Source of the DNA: Fusarium oxysporum f. sp. lycopersici 4287
Lineage: Eukaryota; Ascomycota; Sordariomycetes; Hypocreales; Nectriaceae
Length of the DNA: 64,000 nt
Reading direction: 5' to 3'
Assembly (NCBI RefSeq): GCF_000149955.1
Contig: NC_030988.1
Coordinates: 3,316,040 to 3,380,039, forward strand
The notes beneath the pieces were generated by a model, which had not been told where the DNA came from, made no database searches, and saw only the letters and a program-made list of their open reading frames with translations. Shown here one piece after another: positions 29,554-40,400 of this stretch (position 1 is its first letter; each line of letters opens with the position of its first letter). A program made the position numbers and the translations under genes.

Positions 29554-30951
29554 TGCCCATCTTACTCGCGTACGCGCCACCGAAAGAGATGTTGAAAAGT
29601 ACTGAGTAAGCGGGGGCCACAAGATGGCTAGAGAAGGTAGCCTGTAGCCTTCGCGATGGAGTTATCGGCACACAGATCGAAGTCTGCAATCTACAAGCGT
29701 ACTTCCTCTCGGATGATGGTGTGTCTAACAAATGACGCGACACTCCACTGCTTCTCGAGGATACATTTGAATCTCGGCGAACTGAGGCGTCTTCGTCATA
29801 CGAGGGGGGTGCACTTTCACCTAGATAATCTGCAGTTTCATCTGCGGCCGATTTTAGGTTCGAGAAAGTCCACTGAAAATTCCGGAATGTTTGGCAATCT
29901 AGCCTTTGAAAGTCCCTGTAAATATGGAGGGAACTATGATCCGTGGAAAGATTCTGGGAAGGCATGCATGGTAACTCTTCGGAGGAATAGTAGGTCTTTG
30001 CGCAGATGACGGGTTGGACTACGACAATAGTGTATCGTAGTCGGCGAATGGCCGCGAAGTCGCAGTCGATAGTGATGTCAAATTCGCATTTAGTCGAAAC
30101 CGGGGCTTGATCTGATGAATACGCGAGTGGCGGTGGCTCCTTCGTGGATATAGTGACAAGTCCCAGGCGGCCATAGAGAATGGTCTTCCATAGTGGTCGG
30201 CGTACGCGAAGTGTGAAGTCGCTAGGGAAACTTTGGGTATCGATTGGGGGCGGGACTTCATGGTACGGCAGGAACTCAATCGGCTTGCTCATTACAACGG
30301 TCATCAGCGAGTTCGTTGTTGTGGGCTTATGCAAAATGTATGTCAGAACAATTTGAAGACAATATGATATCGATATGTCCGGGATGGGTATCGGGCTCCA
30401 GGAGTAGAAGTAAGCATTCCGAGAGTTAAAGGATGGAGGAAACGTATAGCGTGCAAGCTGAGCAAACTCGGACCCATCCGGCATGATAAAGAGGAAAGGA
30501 ATGCTGTATATATACTCAGAGGTCCATACCTCAGAACTGAGGTCTTGCGGAATGGAAGGACGACATGCAACGGCTAAGAACTGCACTATATCAGTTCTAC
30601 TGCATGAAGTTACATCATCTGTAGGACTAACAGTTTGCAGCCGTTGCGTCGGGTACCATTACCAGTCACAACTATTGTCGTCTCTGTACCTATATATGGG
30701 TTAGTATAAGCACTCAGAAGCATTACAATAATGTTGTTGGCGGTAGAAGAACGCAGCTGAATGGACGCACTGGGCTAACCTTGGAGATAAACTTCAGCCC
30801 TGGTGAAATGCAGAGGATGTTTTGCCGTTACGTGAACTCGCCCTTCCAGTTTGTCGGCCGGTCGCACGCAGCTGAGAGTGTCTCTACCCAAGAGGTCTAT
30901 ATCCACGTTGAGGTTATCCACGCGGGAGCGTGGAATTGGAGGCTCTGCCAT
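29554..30951 (-). pseudogene. Alpha-arrestin-like gene, frameshifted and cut at its 3' end by a hAT terminus
   Basis: Exon 1 (30951-30780) starts MAEPPIPRSRVDNLNVDIDL and has the arrestin N-fold pattern (LEGRVHVTAKHPLHFTRAEVYLQG). An intron (30779 to about 30693) precedes a segment that needs a frame change near 30655 before VQFLAVACRPSIP. The rest has the arrestin C-fold (FTLRVRRPLWKT, CEFDITIDCDFAAIRRLRY, VICAKTYYSSEELP) and a PPxY motif, ESAPPSYDEDA, the docking site for Nedd4/Rsp5 ligases. Alpha-arrestins target plasma-membrane transporters for ubiquitin-dependent endocytosis. At 29553 the open frame runs into the hAT terminus, so the natural C-terminus is lost. Read as a pseudogene because of the frame break and truncation, though an unseen intron could rescue the former. 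Confidence 0.65.
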
Positions 30952-31099
30952 GGTCACATGTAGTGGCAGCCCTGCATGTCGCTTTCGACACGTCGTAGGC
31001 AGGTCCTGGGCGAAGCTATATGCCCGGTGCAAAAAGAGTCGACCTGGCAACGCTTCGCTGGCGTCTGGCGGCGTATCTGTCCCTGGCAGCACGTGTGAA

Positions 31100-32537
31100 A
31101 GCGAGCCTCAACATCTCCCGCGAGCTCGCCACACCAGGATATCGCCGCTAGTGCACTCTCAATCTCACCGTATGACTCTAAAGCGCCCAATCTGATCACA
31201 GCCATGACAAGATCCCGGTTATAAGGACCAAACTTGGCCAACGATGATCTGCACTGTTACGTCACCAGCTGGTTCGTGGATTTGGGAACCGTATCGACCC
31301 AATTGATTCGGATTTCCTAGTGGGCCTAGATACCCCATAAAACTTTCCAATCAAAAGGTATGTAATGGGTTCCTCTGACCCATCTCCTGAGTGCGTGAAG
31401 CCCTCCAATGCGGTCACGACAAGGGTATCAGGCCAATCAGAGTTCTCGTTAAAAGCGATACCTCACTCTCGCCTATCTTTCGCCCAAGGTTTAAGTAGAC
31501 GTATGGTAGGACCTTAACAGTCACGCCCCCTGAGGTCCTCTATGAAGGGCGCTAGCTGTTAAAGGCATAACACTGGGGCGGGGTACGCCTTGGAGGGCTT
31601 CACGCACTCAGGAGATAGGGGAATCCGAATCTTTCAAGTCGATATGGTATGTTCTGCCAAGCGTAAAGCTAATGCAAGAAACTGCATCTAGCCAGTGAAG
31701 CAAGGTCCCACTCTTCGGCAAACGGTCTCGCACTGCCGAAGGCTGAATGGGTCATTCACTGAGGTGATCACGACCAGTCGTTTGATTCTCTCGGAGGTCT
31801 TAGAAGCTAATCTCCGAGCCTCTGGCGCAGGATGCCTTTCTGACATGTGTCAAATTCTGCCCCTTGGAGGCTTTACTGTTTACGTGTGCAATCTTAAATG
31901 ACCCCTGCTTGCATGTGACAACCCAGCACCTGTTCAACACTTTCCTGGTGAGAAGAGCGGGGATGGAACTCAGTGTAGAACTCTTAAAACCCGCTTGAGC
32001 CAATCGCAGCCTTGCCCTGACAGTCCCCTGCAAGGCTGAGTGACCAATCACCTCGCGGGGATGACAGAGCCCCAAAAAAGCCATGAAACTCTGACCATTG
32101 GCCAATCATGGCCTGGGTATGACAGTCCTGGCCATGTCTATATGAGAGTATCCATTGCCTTCGGCCCTCAGAGCTCCTGGTCGTCCCTATGTTCTTAATT
32201 AAGGTAATATGTTGATTGGTAGCGCAGGTGAGTCAGACCGTGATCGCCAAGAAAATATGATTCTCATCCAGCACCCACGTGCTGCATAGGACCATGTGCC
32301 ATTGGCTGGCGCCAAGAACCTCTAAAATGAGTTTCCTTCAAATGGTCCATTACTGTGTAAGCTCTACGTTTACAAAAAAGGCCATCCATTACTCCTTGAC
32401 CAAACACACGTTCTCTCCATCGGTTCATCTGCTTCCCTCTACCGATTTTTATCTCCTTACTGCGAAGCACTGGAGGTGTCCGCCGCATTGGAAGCGAGCC
32501 AGTAAGGAGATAAGCTCTTACACTTCGTCTAGCTGTG
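31100..32537. other. Non-coding spacer upstream of the CHR gene
   Basis: No credible gene. It holds one inverted-repeat element (31382-31616). The last few hundred bases should include the CHR promoter. Confidence 0.5.
31382..31616. repeat. Small inverted-repeat element (MITE-like), 235 bp
   Basis: A perfect 27-bp inverted repeat, beginning ATCTCCTGAGTGCGTGAAGC, lies at 31382-31408 and reversed at 31590-31616. No ORF is enclosed and I could not settle the target duplication, so the family is unknown. Confidence 0.6.
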
Positions 32538-34322
32538 ATGGGCCACAGAAAGATCGCGATCCAGCGATCGGCAAGACTCAATACAGCCAACCTTGGTGAA
32601 CGGTTCTGGAACATCATTCGGGAGAATTGGTATCTGGGTTTCACTTCTTTTGGAGGCCCGCCGGTCCACTTCAAGATCGTGAGTGGCACCTACTGCCCCT
32701 GAACCGTTCTCTCCTCTTCTCACGAGCCAAACCCGATGCTAGATCGGCTAGACTGGATGGATCGAAGGCAATACAGAGCCGATGGCTAACGATATTCTAC
32801 GGTAGTTTCATGACAAATTTGTCGCTAAGCTTTCATGGATCGATGAGCAAATGGTAGGAATTTATTTCAGCTGACAGAGAAGCTTTGTTGCTGACGTTGT
32901 CCAGTACCAAGAGCTGTTCAGTGTCTGCCAAGCATTCTCAGGCCCTGGCAGCACTAAGATGCATTACTGCATCAACCTTCTCCACGACGGCTTCCTCCCT
33001 GCTCTCTTTGGCTTCCTCCTCTGGAGGTATGTTTCAGTCGTCCGATCCTGCAGTGCAAAGCTAATAAATTGGTTGCAATTAGTCTTCCAGGGGCTCTGGG
33101 GATGTATGGACTTTCCATCGGAGTCTCTAACATTGGCGAATCTCTTCCTCGAGCCGTCTATGCTCTCCTTTCCGGTCTCAACGCTGCTACCGTCGGCATT
33201 ATCGTTCTCGCGGCCGTCCAGTTATCTGAGAAGGCCATCACTGACAAGATGACCCGCATTCTAGTTTTTCTCGGGGCCTCAGCCGGCATGATGTACAATG
33301 CGCTCTGGTATTTTCCGTTGTTGATGTTTCTGGCTGGCGTCGCGACGGTTATCTATGACTTCCGCTGGCTCCATGGCCCTATTAAAGTCATCACTGTGAG
33401 TTTCCAGAAAAAGGCCAAGCATTCTCAGAATACATCAGAAGAAGGTGTCGAGATGCAAACCCAACAGCAAGCCACCGCAAGCAATGGTCACGAGGAATAC
33501 AACGCAGGTGCTGGACCGTCCGGCCGCGGCAAAGACGGCGAGCGGTCGAGCCAGAGAATCGATGGAAATGGCACCCTCCCGCTTACTGAGCAGGAAGCAT
33601 CGACGGCCGAAGATCAGTCTCGGATAGTCCCTCAGGAGCGACGTCTCAACATCAGCTGGAAGTTCGGGGTACTGCTTATAGTCCTCTTCCTGCTCTCTTT
33701 CATCGTCGTTATGGTTCTACGCGGTACGCTACCCCATAAATCACGTCTATACAGTCTCTTCGCCAATATGTACCTCGCTGGTACTATCATTTTTGGCGGT
33801 GGGCCCGTCGTGATCCCGCTTCTCCGGGAATATGTTGTCGCCGAGAACTGGGTTAGCCCTCGAGATTTCCTTATCGGACTCGCCCTCATCCAAGCATTCC
33901 CAGGACCCAACTTTAACTTCGCGGTTTATCTTGGCAGCCTGACTGCCATCAATGGTGGATATAATTCCGCTGCCGGTGCAATCCTCGGATTCCTAGGAAT
34001 CTTTGTTCCCGGACTACTCACGGTGCACGGGACTATGGGTGTCTGGAGTGCGATACGCGGGTGGAGATGGGTCAAGTCGTCTCTCAGAGGAGTCAATGCG
34101 GCTGCCGTTGGCCTCATCTACACTGCGGTATATCGTCTTTGGCAGATCGGCCATATCGATGAAGGTTTCCAGCAGGGCACCAGCCTGGCTGTGGATCCTT
34201 GGTGGGTCGTTGTGACGGCCACAAGCTATGTCGGTGGCTATTGGTTTCGGGTGAGCCCGCCTGTGGCAATTGGTACGGGAGCCGTCATGGGTCTGATTTG
34301 GTATGGTGTCGTCTCAGACTGA
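32538..34322 (+). CDS. CHR (chromate ion transporter) family protein, 516 aa
   Basis: Exons 32538-32678, 32806-32853, 32905-33026 and 33083-34322 join in phase with GT-AG introns. Start: MGHRKIAIQRSARLNT. Each half carries the family signature: FTSFGGPPVHF with CQAFSGPGSTKMHY in the N-half, TIIFGGGPVVIPLL with IQAFPGPNFNFAVYLG in the C-half. Around ten membrane helices are visible, with a hydrophilic linker between halves (about residues 200-290) rich in Glu, Gln and Ser. Two-domain (long-chain) CHR proteins carry chromate/sulfate-like oxyanions; bacterial ChrA exports chromate, and a Neurospora homologue has been linked to chromate uptake, so direction here is not predictable. The gene is intact, unlike its arrestin neighbour. 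Confidence 0.9.
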
Positions 34323-34474
34323 TGGGCCATTTGCTTCTTTGTTGTGGTAGTATCTATTGGCAATAAGGGAAGAAAGCCTTAGTTTAGTATGTAACGTATG
34401 TGATAAGCGAGTGGCACAGTTATACTGTGCATGTTAAAAGCTAAACCTTAAATTTTTTTAGAAACTGCTATGTA

Positions 34475-35295
34475 ACGTAGTTGATAAGCGATCCGACCAG
34501 ACAAGTGATCCGACCAAAACACTGTACAGCTAAAAATAGCTTACCCTATAGTAATTTCAACCTTAAATAAAATAGCTAAAAATCTAGTAAAAATAGCTTA
34601 TATAATAGTATAGTTAGCTTTATTAAAAAGTAATTTTTTAAGATTTTTAGCTATTTTATTTAATATAAAAAACCTTAAAATACAGTGTATTTTACAGTGT
34701 AAATAGACTTTAAAGTTTACAGCTCTATAGAATTTTTTTAAAAGTCTAGAAAAATTAATATAGTTTAATTTAGGACTTATATATAGGCTATTAAGATTAT
34801 AGTCATTTTAAGCTAAATTTAAAGCTTTTATAACCTTTTAAAATTCAGCTTTTAAGGTGTAGGTTAAGTTGGTCGGATCACTTGTCTGGTCGGATCGTGT
34901 TACGACCCCCGCGGTTACGTCACGTGTACCCCACAATTTCATCCAACAAATCACCAATCATGGAACAAGTCATGCGGGACGACCATTATAAGGACGCCGT
35001 CGTCCCATGGAGCGATGCGTCCCAAGGACGACCGCGTCCCCCTGAGGCAGCGTCCCAACACCCAGGACATTAGTATATAGAACACATTCATTAGCACTTT
35101 CATAGACTTAGCTCACTAGCTATCAATAAGACTTCTTTACATCAATAAGCCTAACACGCATTATTTGATCATTAAGAGACGTGACAACCAACTCGCTCAG
35201 TATTAACGCCCTACGCCATCTGCAAACATAAACCTAGTACGGACTAGTTTCCCTGTTTGAAACCACATTCGTCACAGATCGCTTATCAACTACGT
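34475..35295. mobile_element. MITE 1 (pogo-type ends), interrupted by a solo LTR
   Basis: Ends ACGTAGTTGATAAGC then GATCCGACC, AGACAAGT, GATCCGACC, on both strands; TA flanks at 34473-34474 and 35296-35297. Without the LTR it is about 437 bp. The interior is very AT-rich and clearly homologous to MITE 2. No coding capacity. Confidence 0.85.
34898..35276. repeat. Solo LTR (second family), 379 bp, with perfect GATCG target duplication
   Basis: Starts TGTTACGACC and ends ATTCGTCACA; flanked by GATCG at 34893-34897 and 35277-35281. It splits the right TIR of MITE 1, and excising it with one target copy rebuilds that TIR exactly. It has no similarity to the short-LTR family or the Copia LTR. Confidence 0.85.
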
Positions 35296-35338
35296 TAAGT
35301 CTAAAATATTAATAAGAAGTAGTTTTCTATAAGTTATA

Positions 35339-35777
35339 ACGTGGTTGATAAGCGAGTGTCCCAGACAAGTGAGTGTCCCAGTATACTGTGCACCTAGAAA
35401 TAACCTACCCCATAGTACTTTTGAAGCTTAAATAAAATAGCTAAAAGTCTGTAAAAATATTTTTTATAATAGTATAGCTAATTGTATTAAATAATATTTT
35501 TTTAAAGATTTTTAGCTATTTTATTTTATATAGAAAACCTTAAAATACAGTGTATTTTACAGTGTAAATAAACTTTAAAATTTATAGCTATATAGGATAT
35601 TTTCTTAATATATAAGAAACTTAATATAGCTTATTTTAAGACTTATATATAAGCTATTAAAATTATAGCTATTTTAGGCTTAGTTTGGATTTTTAAAGAG
35701 TTTTTTAAAATATGAATTTAAGGTAGAAATAAGACTGGGACACTCACTTGTCTGGGACACTCGCTTATCAACCACGT
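35339..35777. mobile_element. MITE 2 (pogo-type ends), intact
   Basis: Ends ACGTGGTTGATAAGC then GAGTGTCCC, AGACAAGT, GAGTGTCCC on both strands, TA at 35337-35338 and 35778-35779. 439 bp, AT-rich, same interior as MITE 1. The target is a palindrome (AAGTTA-TA / TA-TAACTT). Confidence 0.85.
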
Positions 35778-35925
35778 TATAACTTGAAATCGTCTATAAT
35801 ATTGTTTTTTTTTTAAAGATTTAAAGAAAAATCTAGATTATAATATTATAAAAACAAGAAAAAGAATAGTACGCAAAAGGAATTTGTTACAGTGGTAACT
35901 GGATTTTGAAAGCTAGGTAGGTTCA

Positions 35926-36077
35926 TGTTGAACAGGTGCTGGGGCCTCACGTGCAAGCAGGGATACATTAAGATTACAGCCGAAATGGTAAAACCTCTAA
36001 GGGGTAGATTTCAACAGAACACAACATGAATACACACCAATTCACATCAATGAACCGAATACACGTAATGTCTAACA
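35926..36077 (+). repeat. 5' LTR of the Copia element
   Basis: 152 bp; TG...CA ends. The primer-binding region should lie just downstream, around 36078-36110. Confidence 0.9.
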
Positions 36078-36149
36078 ATTAAGAGTCTCAATTGCATCTC
36101 AGCGACCCGCGCACCCAAATGCATACGACTTTCGGTTCATTCTATCACC

Positions 36150-37391
36150 ATGTCGGCCAAACACGCCGAGAGGACCATTAGCTACGCGTCTCCGGAGGAT
36201 TGGGACTCCTGGTCCAACGAATTCAAGAAACTGGCGCACGCCTACGACCTGTGGCAGTATATTGATCCAACCGATCGTATCCGATGGCCTCAGCGACCAG
36301 AACTTCCAGAAATCCGAGACTACCCCAGACAAGCAGATCCGGACGATCCCGATAGTGGCACAATGACGCCCAGCTCAGATTACGTACCGCCCCGGCGAAT
36401 CGGAGAGTTGACGTCTGAAGGAAGAGCGGAATACGAGCATGATATCAGGATCTACTCTCTGAAAGAAACGGCGTATAGAGAGACGAAGAAACAGGAGCAG
36501 AAGCTGGTCGAGTTTGTCCTCAAGACGGTCTCGGCCACGTATCAGAAAACATCCTGCGTCACGGGAGACCGATTAGACAAGTGGTATCAGGAGCTACGAA
36601 GATCTGGAGTGGTATACAACGAACGCCTTCGACCCGAAGCGCGCGACAAGTACCACAAAGCCGTACATACAGCCCCGAAGATCAACAAACTCAACGAGTG
36701 GGTCACGGAGTGGGAGACGACCATGGCCGAAGCGATCAGCAAGAAAGTCCCCGATGCCCTCGACGCGCAATGCTGGGCGGAAGACCTGAACCGAGCAATG
36801 TATCACGTCCTCCCCAGCTGGGCATCTACTTTCCGACAACACCGACGCCCTCAAATCCTCAACAATTCCCTCAACTATCGAGAGGTCGCTGCCGACATTC
36901 GATACGAAGCCAAAATGGCCAACGCTAGCGGAAGGCCGTCAGGAATCAAGAGAGGCGCATTCGCAGCCACATACGGCGCTGCATCCAGGAACGACAGACC
37001 TGAAATCACAGACCGCGATAATGACACTATTGAAGTCCAAGGAGACGCCTCAGATTGGGCGACGGACGAAACATCCTATGCACATCGAGATACGCGAGGC
37101 CAAGGCCGTGGGCGTAGAGCACGAGGCGGCGGAAGAGGAGTATCAACAAAACGAAAACGAGCAGAGACGACCGTCAATCCGAACCCGGACGGCCCTACTT
37201 GTCGAGGATGTTTGGGTTTCCATGACTGGAGAGGCTGCTGGTACTTATTCCCAGCCCAGAAAGCCGAAGGATGGGAGCCCAACCAAGCGATACAACGATT
37301 AATAAACGACCGTCTCAAGAACGATACTGGTTTGGTGGAGGAAGTCAAACGATTGTCCAAAAGTAGAGACAGAACCACTCAGGACGAGTGA
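36150..37391 (+). CDS. Copia Gag-like polyprotein, 413 aa
   Basis: Starts MSAKHAERTISYASPEDWD. A mostly helical N-terminal region (UBN2/retrotran_gag-like) is followed by a Gly/Arg-rich basic stretch (RDTRGQGRGRRARGGGRG) and a cysteine motif CRGCLGFHDWRGC, a variant zinc knuckle (spacing 2-3-4). It ends at a TGA at 37389. The next ORF lies in the same reading frame with no further stop, so the TGA is the only barrier between Gag and Pol. Confidence 0.85.
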   Translation: MSAKHAERTISYASPEDWDSWSNEFKKLAHAYDLWQYIDPTDRIRWPQRPELPEIRDYPRQADPDDPDSGTMTPSSDYVPPRRIGELTSEGRAEYEHDIRIYSLKETAYRETKKQEQKLVEFVLKTVSATYQKTSCVTGDRLDKWYQELRRSGVVYNERLRPEARDKYHKAVHTAPKINKLNEWVTEWETTMAEAISKKVPDALDAQCWAEDLNRAMYHVLPSWASTFRQHRRPQILNNSLNYREVAADIRYEAKMANASGRPSGIKRGAFAATYGAASRNDRPEITDRDNDTIEVQGDASDWATDETSYAHRDTRGQGRGRRARGGGRGVSTKRKRAETTVNPNPDGPTCRGCLGFHDWRGCWYLFPAQKAEGWEPNQAIQRLINDRLKNDTGLVEEVKRLSKSRDRTTQDE

Positions 37392-37403
37392 CTTGGGCGG
37401 GGT

Positions 37404-40400
37404 ATGGCACACGTCAAGGCAAGCTACCTAGTGATGCACAACTTTATCGCAGCCTTCAACTGTGCCCCCTACCCTCTCAGACATTCTGCCATCCTTGACT
37501 CTGGATCGACAATCCATATCTTCAATGAAGTATGCAGGTTCCTCAACTACCGACCGGCGCCGTCTGGAGACTTCGTCTACGCAGGGGAGTCACCAGTGGC
37601 CATTCACGGGTACGGGAACGTGGATATTCGCGTTCGAGGACCTCAAGGACCCTCTCTTCTCAGATTGCAAGATGTAGCTCATTGCATAAACTTTGCGTGC
37701 AATATTGTGTCATACCGCCAGTTGCGGAAAAGGGGCTACTACTGGGATACCAAAGGGAACAGCAACCAAATCCGCAGGAAAGATGATTCAATCCTCTGCA
37801 CATTGACGGATCATTTCGACCAGTACGTACTGGAGTATATCGACAAATCAACAACGGCAGCGGCATTCCTAGCCAAACGGAAACAGTATGATTCGTGGAC
37901 TAAACGCCCTCCTCGCAGTGGAGACGAAACCTTTTGGCACCTTCGACTTGGACACCCAGGGCCTGAAGCACTCAAGCACCTCGTGGGCCAATCTCGGGGG
38001 GTGAAGATCAGAGGGATCTCCACGGTTGAGTGTGATGCTTGTGGAATGGCGAAGGTGAAGCGCCAAGTCCGTCGACAAAGACGAGTTCCACCCGAGAAGG
38101 CTGGAATCCGACTCACTATTGATTTCCACGACATGAGTGGGGATCCAGGCTACACTTCAGCTATGCTGGTTACCGACCGTTACTCTGGCTATATCTGGGA
38201 CTATTATCTTCCCGATCGAACTGCACCAACGCTTATCGGTGCACTTGAGCATCTACTTAGAACACTAGAGCGACAACTCCAGTGTAGACCCGAAGTCATC
38301 GAGTGTGATAACGAGATCCCGGATAGTCACCAGGTAAGTGACTTCCTCAGTATCAAAAACGGGATGCGCCTAGAGCCCTCCGCGCCATATGCCCAAAGTC
38401 AAAATGGCGGCGCAGAGCGCTCGGGGGGTGTGATCAAGGAGAAAGCTCGCGCGATGAGAATCGGAGCAAAGCTGCCTTCGTTCCTTTGGGTTGAGATCTG
38501 GCGTGCTGCCGTATACCTATACAATAGGACACCCAAGTATATCTACAATTGGAAGACGCCATATGAGCGTTTCTACACTTACTTTGCCTTTAGGGACGGC
38601 GTGGTTGTCACGGAGCGTAAGCCCGATCAAACACACCTACGCGTGTATGGCTGTAAAGCCTTTGCGATGACGACCGATGCTTTGAAAAAGAAGAATCGGC
38701 GACAACGACTCAATCCCCGAGGGTGGATAGGATACCTGGTCGGGTATAACTCGACAAACATCTACAGGGTCTGGAATCCGTTGACCAACAAGGTCATCTC
38801 CACTAGAGACGTGATCTTCAACGAGAAGGAGACGTTCTCTGGGGATGTGCAACACCTCAAGGATGATTTAAAAGAACTAAACGAAGAAGAACTTATTCAG
38901 CATCTCACTGATGCTGAGGTCCCACAGGGATCTAGCATAAATCTGGATGCTTCTACCCAAGAAGAAGACGAGGAATTAAGCGCCTTGCCTGAAGGACTAG
39001 CGTTTGAGCGGGAGGCTGCAAGTTATCCACATAGAGGGTTTGAACGTGATCCCACGATTACGCAGGGTGAGACTGGCAGGACACTAGTCGTAGGAGATCG
39101 CAATCGAGAAGAGCCTGACGGGACTGATCACCCCTACACGACCGCTCGATTCACTCCCTACCTGACCCCGGAGACTTGCCCTCTACGGCCTGCTGCCCTT
39201 CTGGTCGCTACTATCAGAGAACCTCCCGTGAGGAAGGAGGGGGAAAACCCCCCTCAGTTACGAGCTGCGAAGATGGTGCATGTCCCACCTAGCGCTGGCA
39301 CTTCCCCGGGACGAGACGGCGCAAATGGAGCCCCTCGTGTCATTTCAACTCCGAGCAGTTACTGGGAGGCCGCATTTAATGCCGGTCGACTCGCATCTGT
39401 GAAAGGGACCTGGAATGGCAAGGTGGTGAGTAAGCGGAAGCTCGAGAAGCAGGCGAGCTCGGCCAGCTGCCACCCTGATAGCGGAGAACCTCAGTTTACG
39501 GGAAGTCGAGGGGAATCTACTAAGCTGATGGATTCTCCCAATCGCAAAACACAATCTGCAAAGCTGACAGATTTAGGTGACGGCCAACGCCGAATACACC
39601 GACGAGACATGCCAATATTGCCAAAAAGGCATAAAGACCTCAAGAACCATCCACTAGGTGACCTATTCCGCGAGGCAGAAAAGACTCATCTTGAAAGCCA
39701 TAAAGAAATGCGCTCCTGGCGTGAGGTTCAGAGAGAAGAAGCCGCAGGCAAGGAACTCCTGGACTGCATGTGGGTTTATGTGTACAAGTTCGACAAGCAC
39801 GGATGGTTCACCAAGTGCAAGGCCCGGCTCGTTGTACGAGGCGATCAACAGGTCAAGTCGACACACGAGGATACCTATGCATCCACACTTGCCGGCAGAT
39901 CTTTCCGAACACTCATGGCTATAGCTGCTCGCTTTGATTTAGAACTTCTCCAGTATGATGTCGTCAACGCCTTTGTCAATGCTGAACTGAAGCAGGACGT
40001 CTACATGCGGATGCCCGGAGGCTACCGAAAGCCTGGCCTGGTTCTCAAACTTCAGAAAGCACTATACGGCTTGCGCCAGTCACCACTACTTTGGCAAAAA
40101 GAACTAACCACCACCCTTACGAACATTGGGTTCAAGTCTGTACCTCATGAGCCATGCTGTCTCTCGAAAGGAGGAATATTGATATTCTTCTATGTGGACG
40201 ACCTCATTGTTGCCTACGAGAAGACCAATCAAAAATCGGTCGAATGGACAATAGGCAAGCTTCGAGAAAAATACCAACTCTCTGGAGGAGATACGCTACA
40301 GTGGTTTCTTGGAATTGAGATTATTCGCGAACGAAACCAACGTCTGATTTGGCTGTCGCAATCGTCATTCGTGGATAAGATCACTAGTCATTTTAGGATT

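Noticed and set aside
34540..34860. AT-rich MITE interiors as centromere-like or RIP-only sequence
   Set aside because: They are bounded by TIRs with TA duplications and the two copies align with each other, so they are MITEs with naturally AT-rich bodies.
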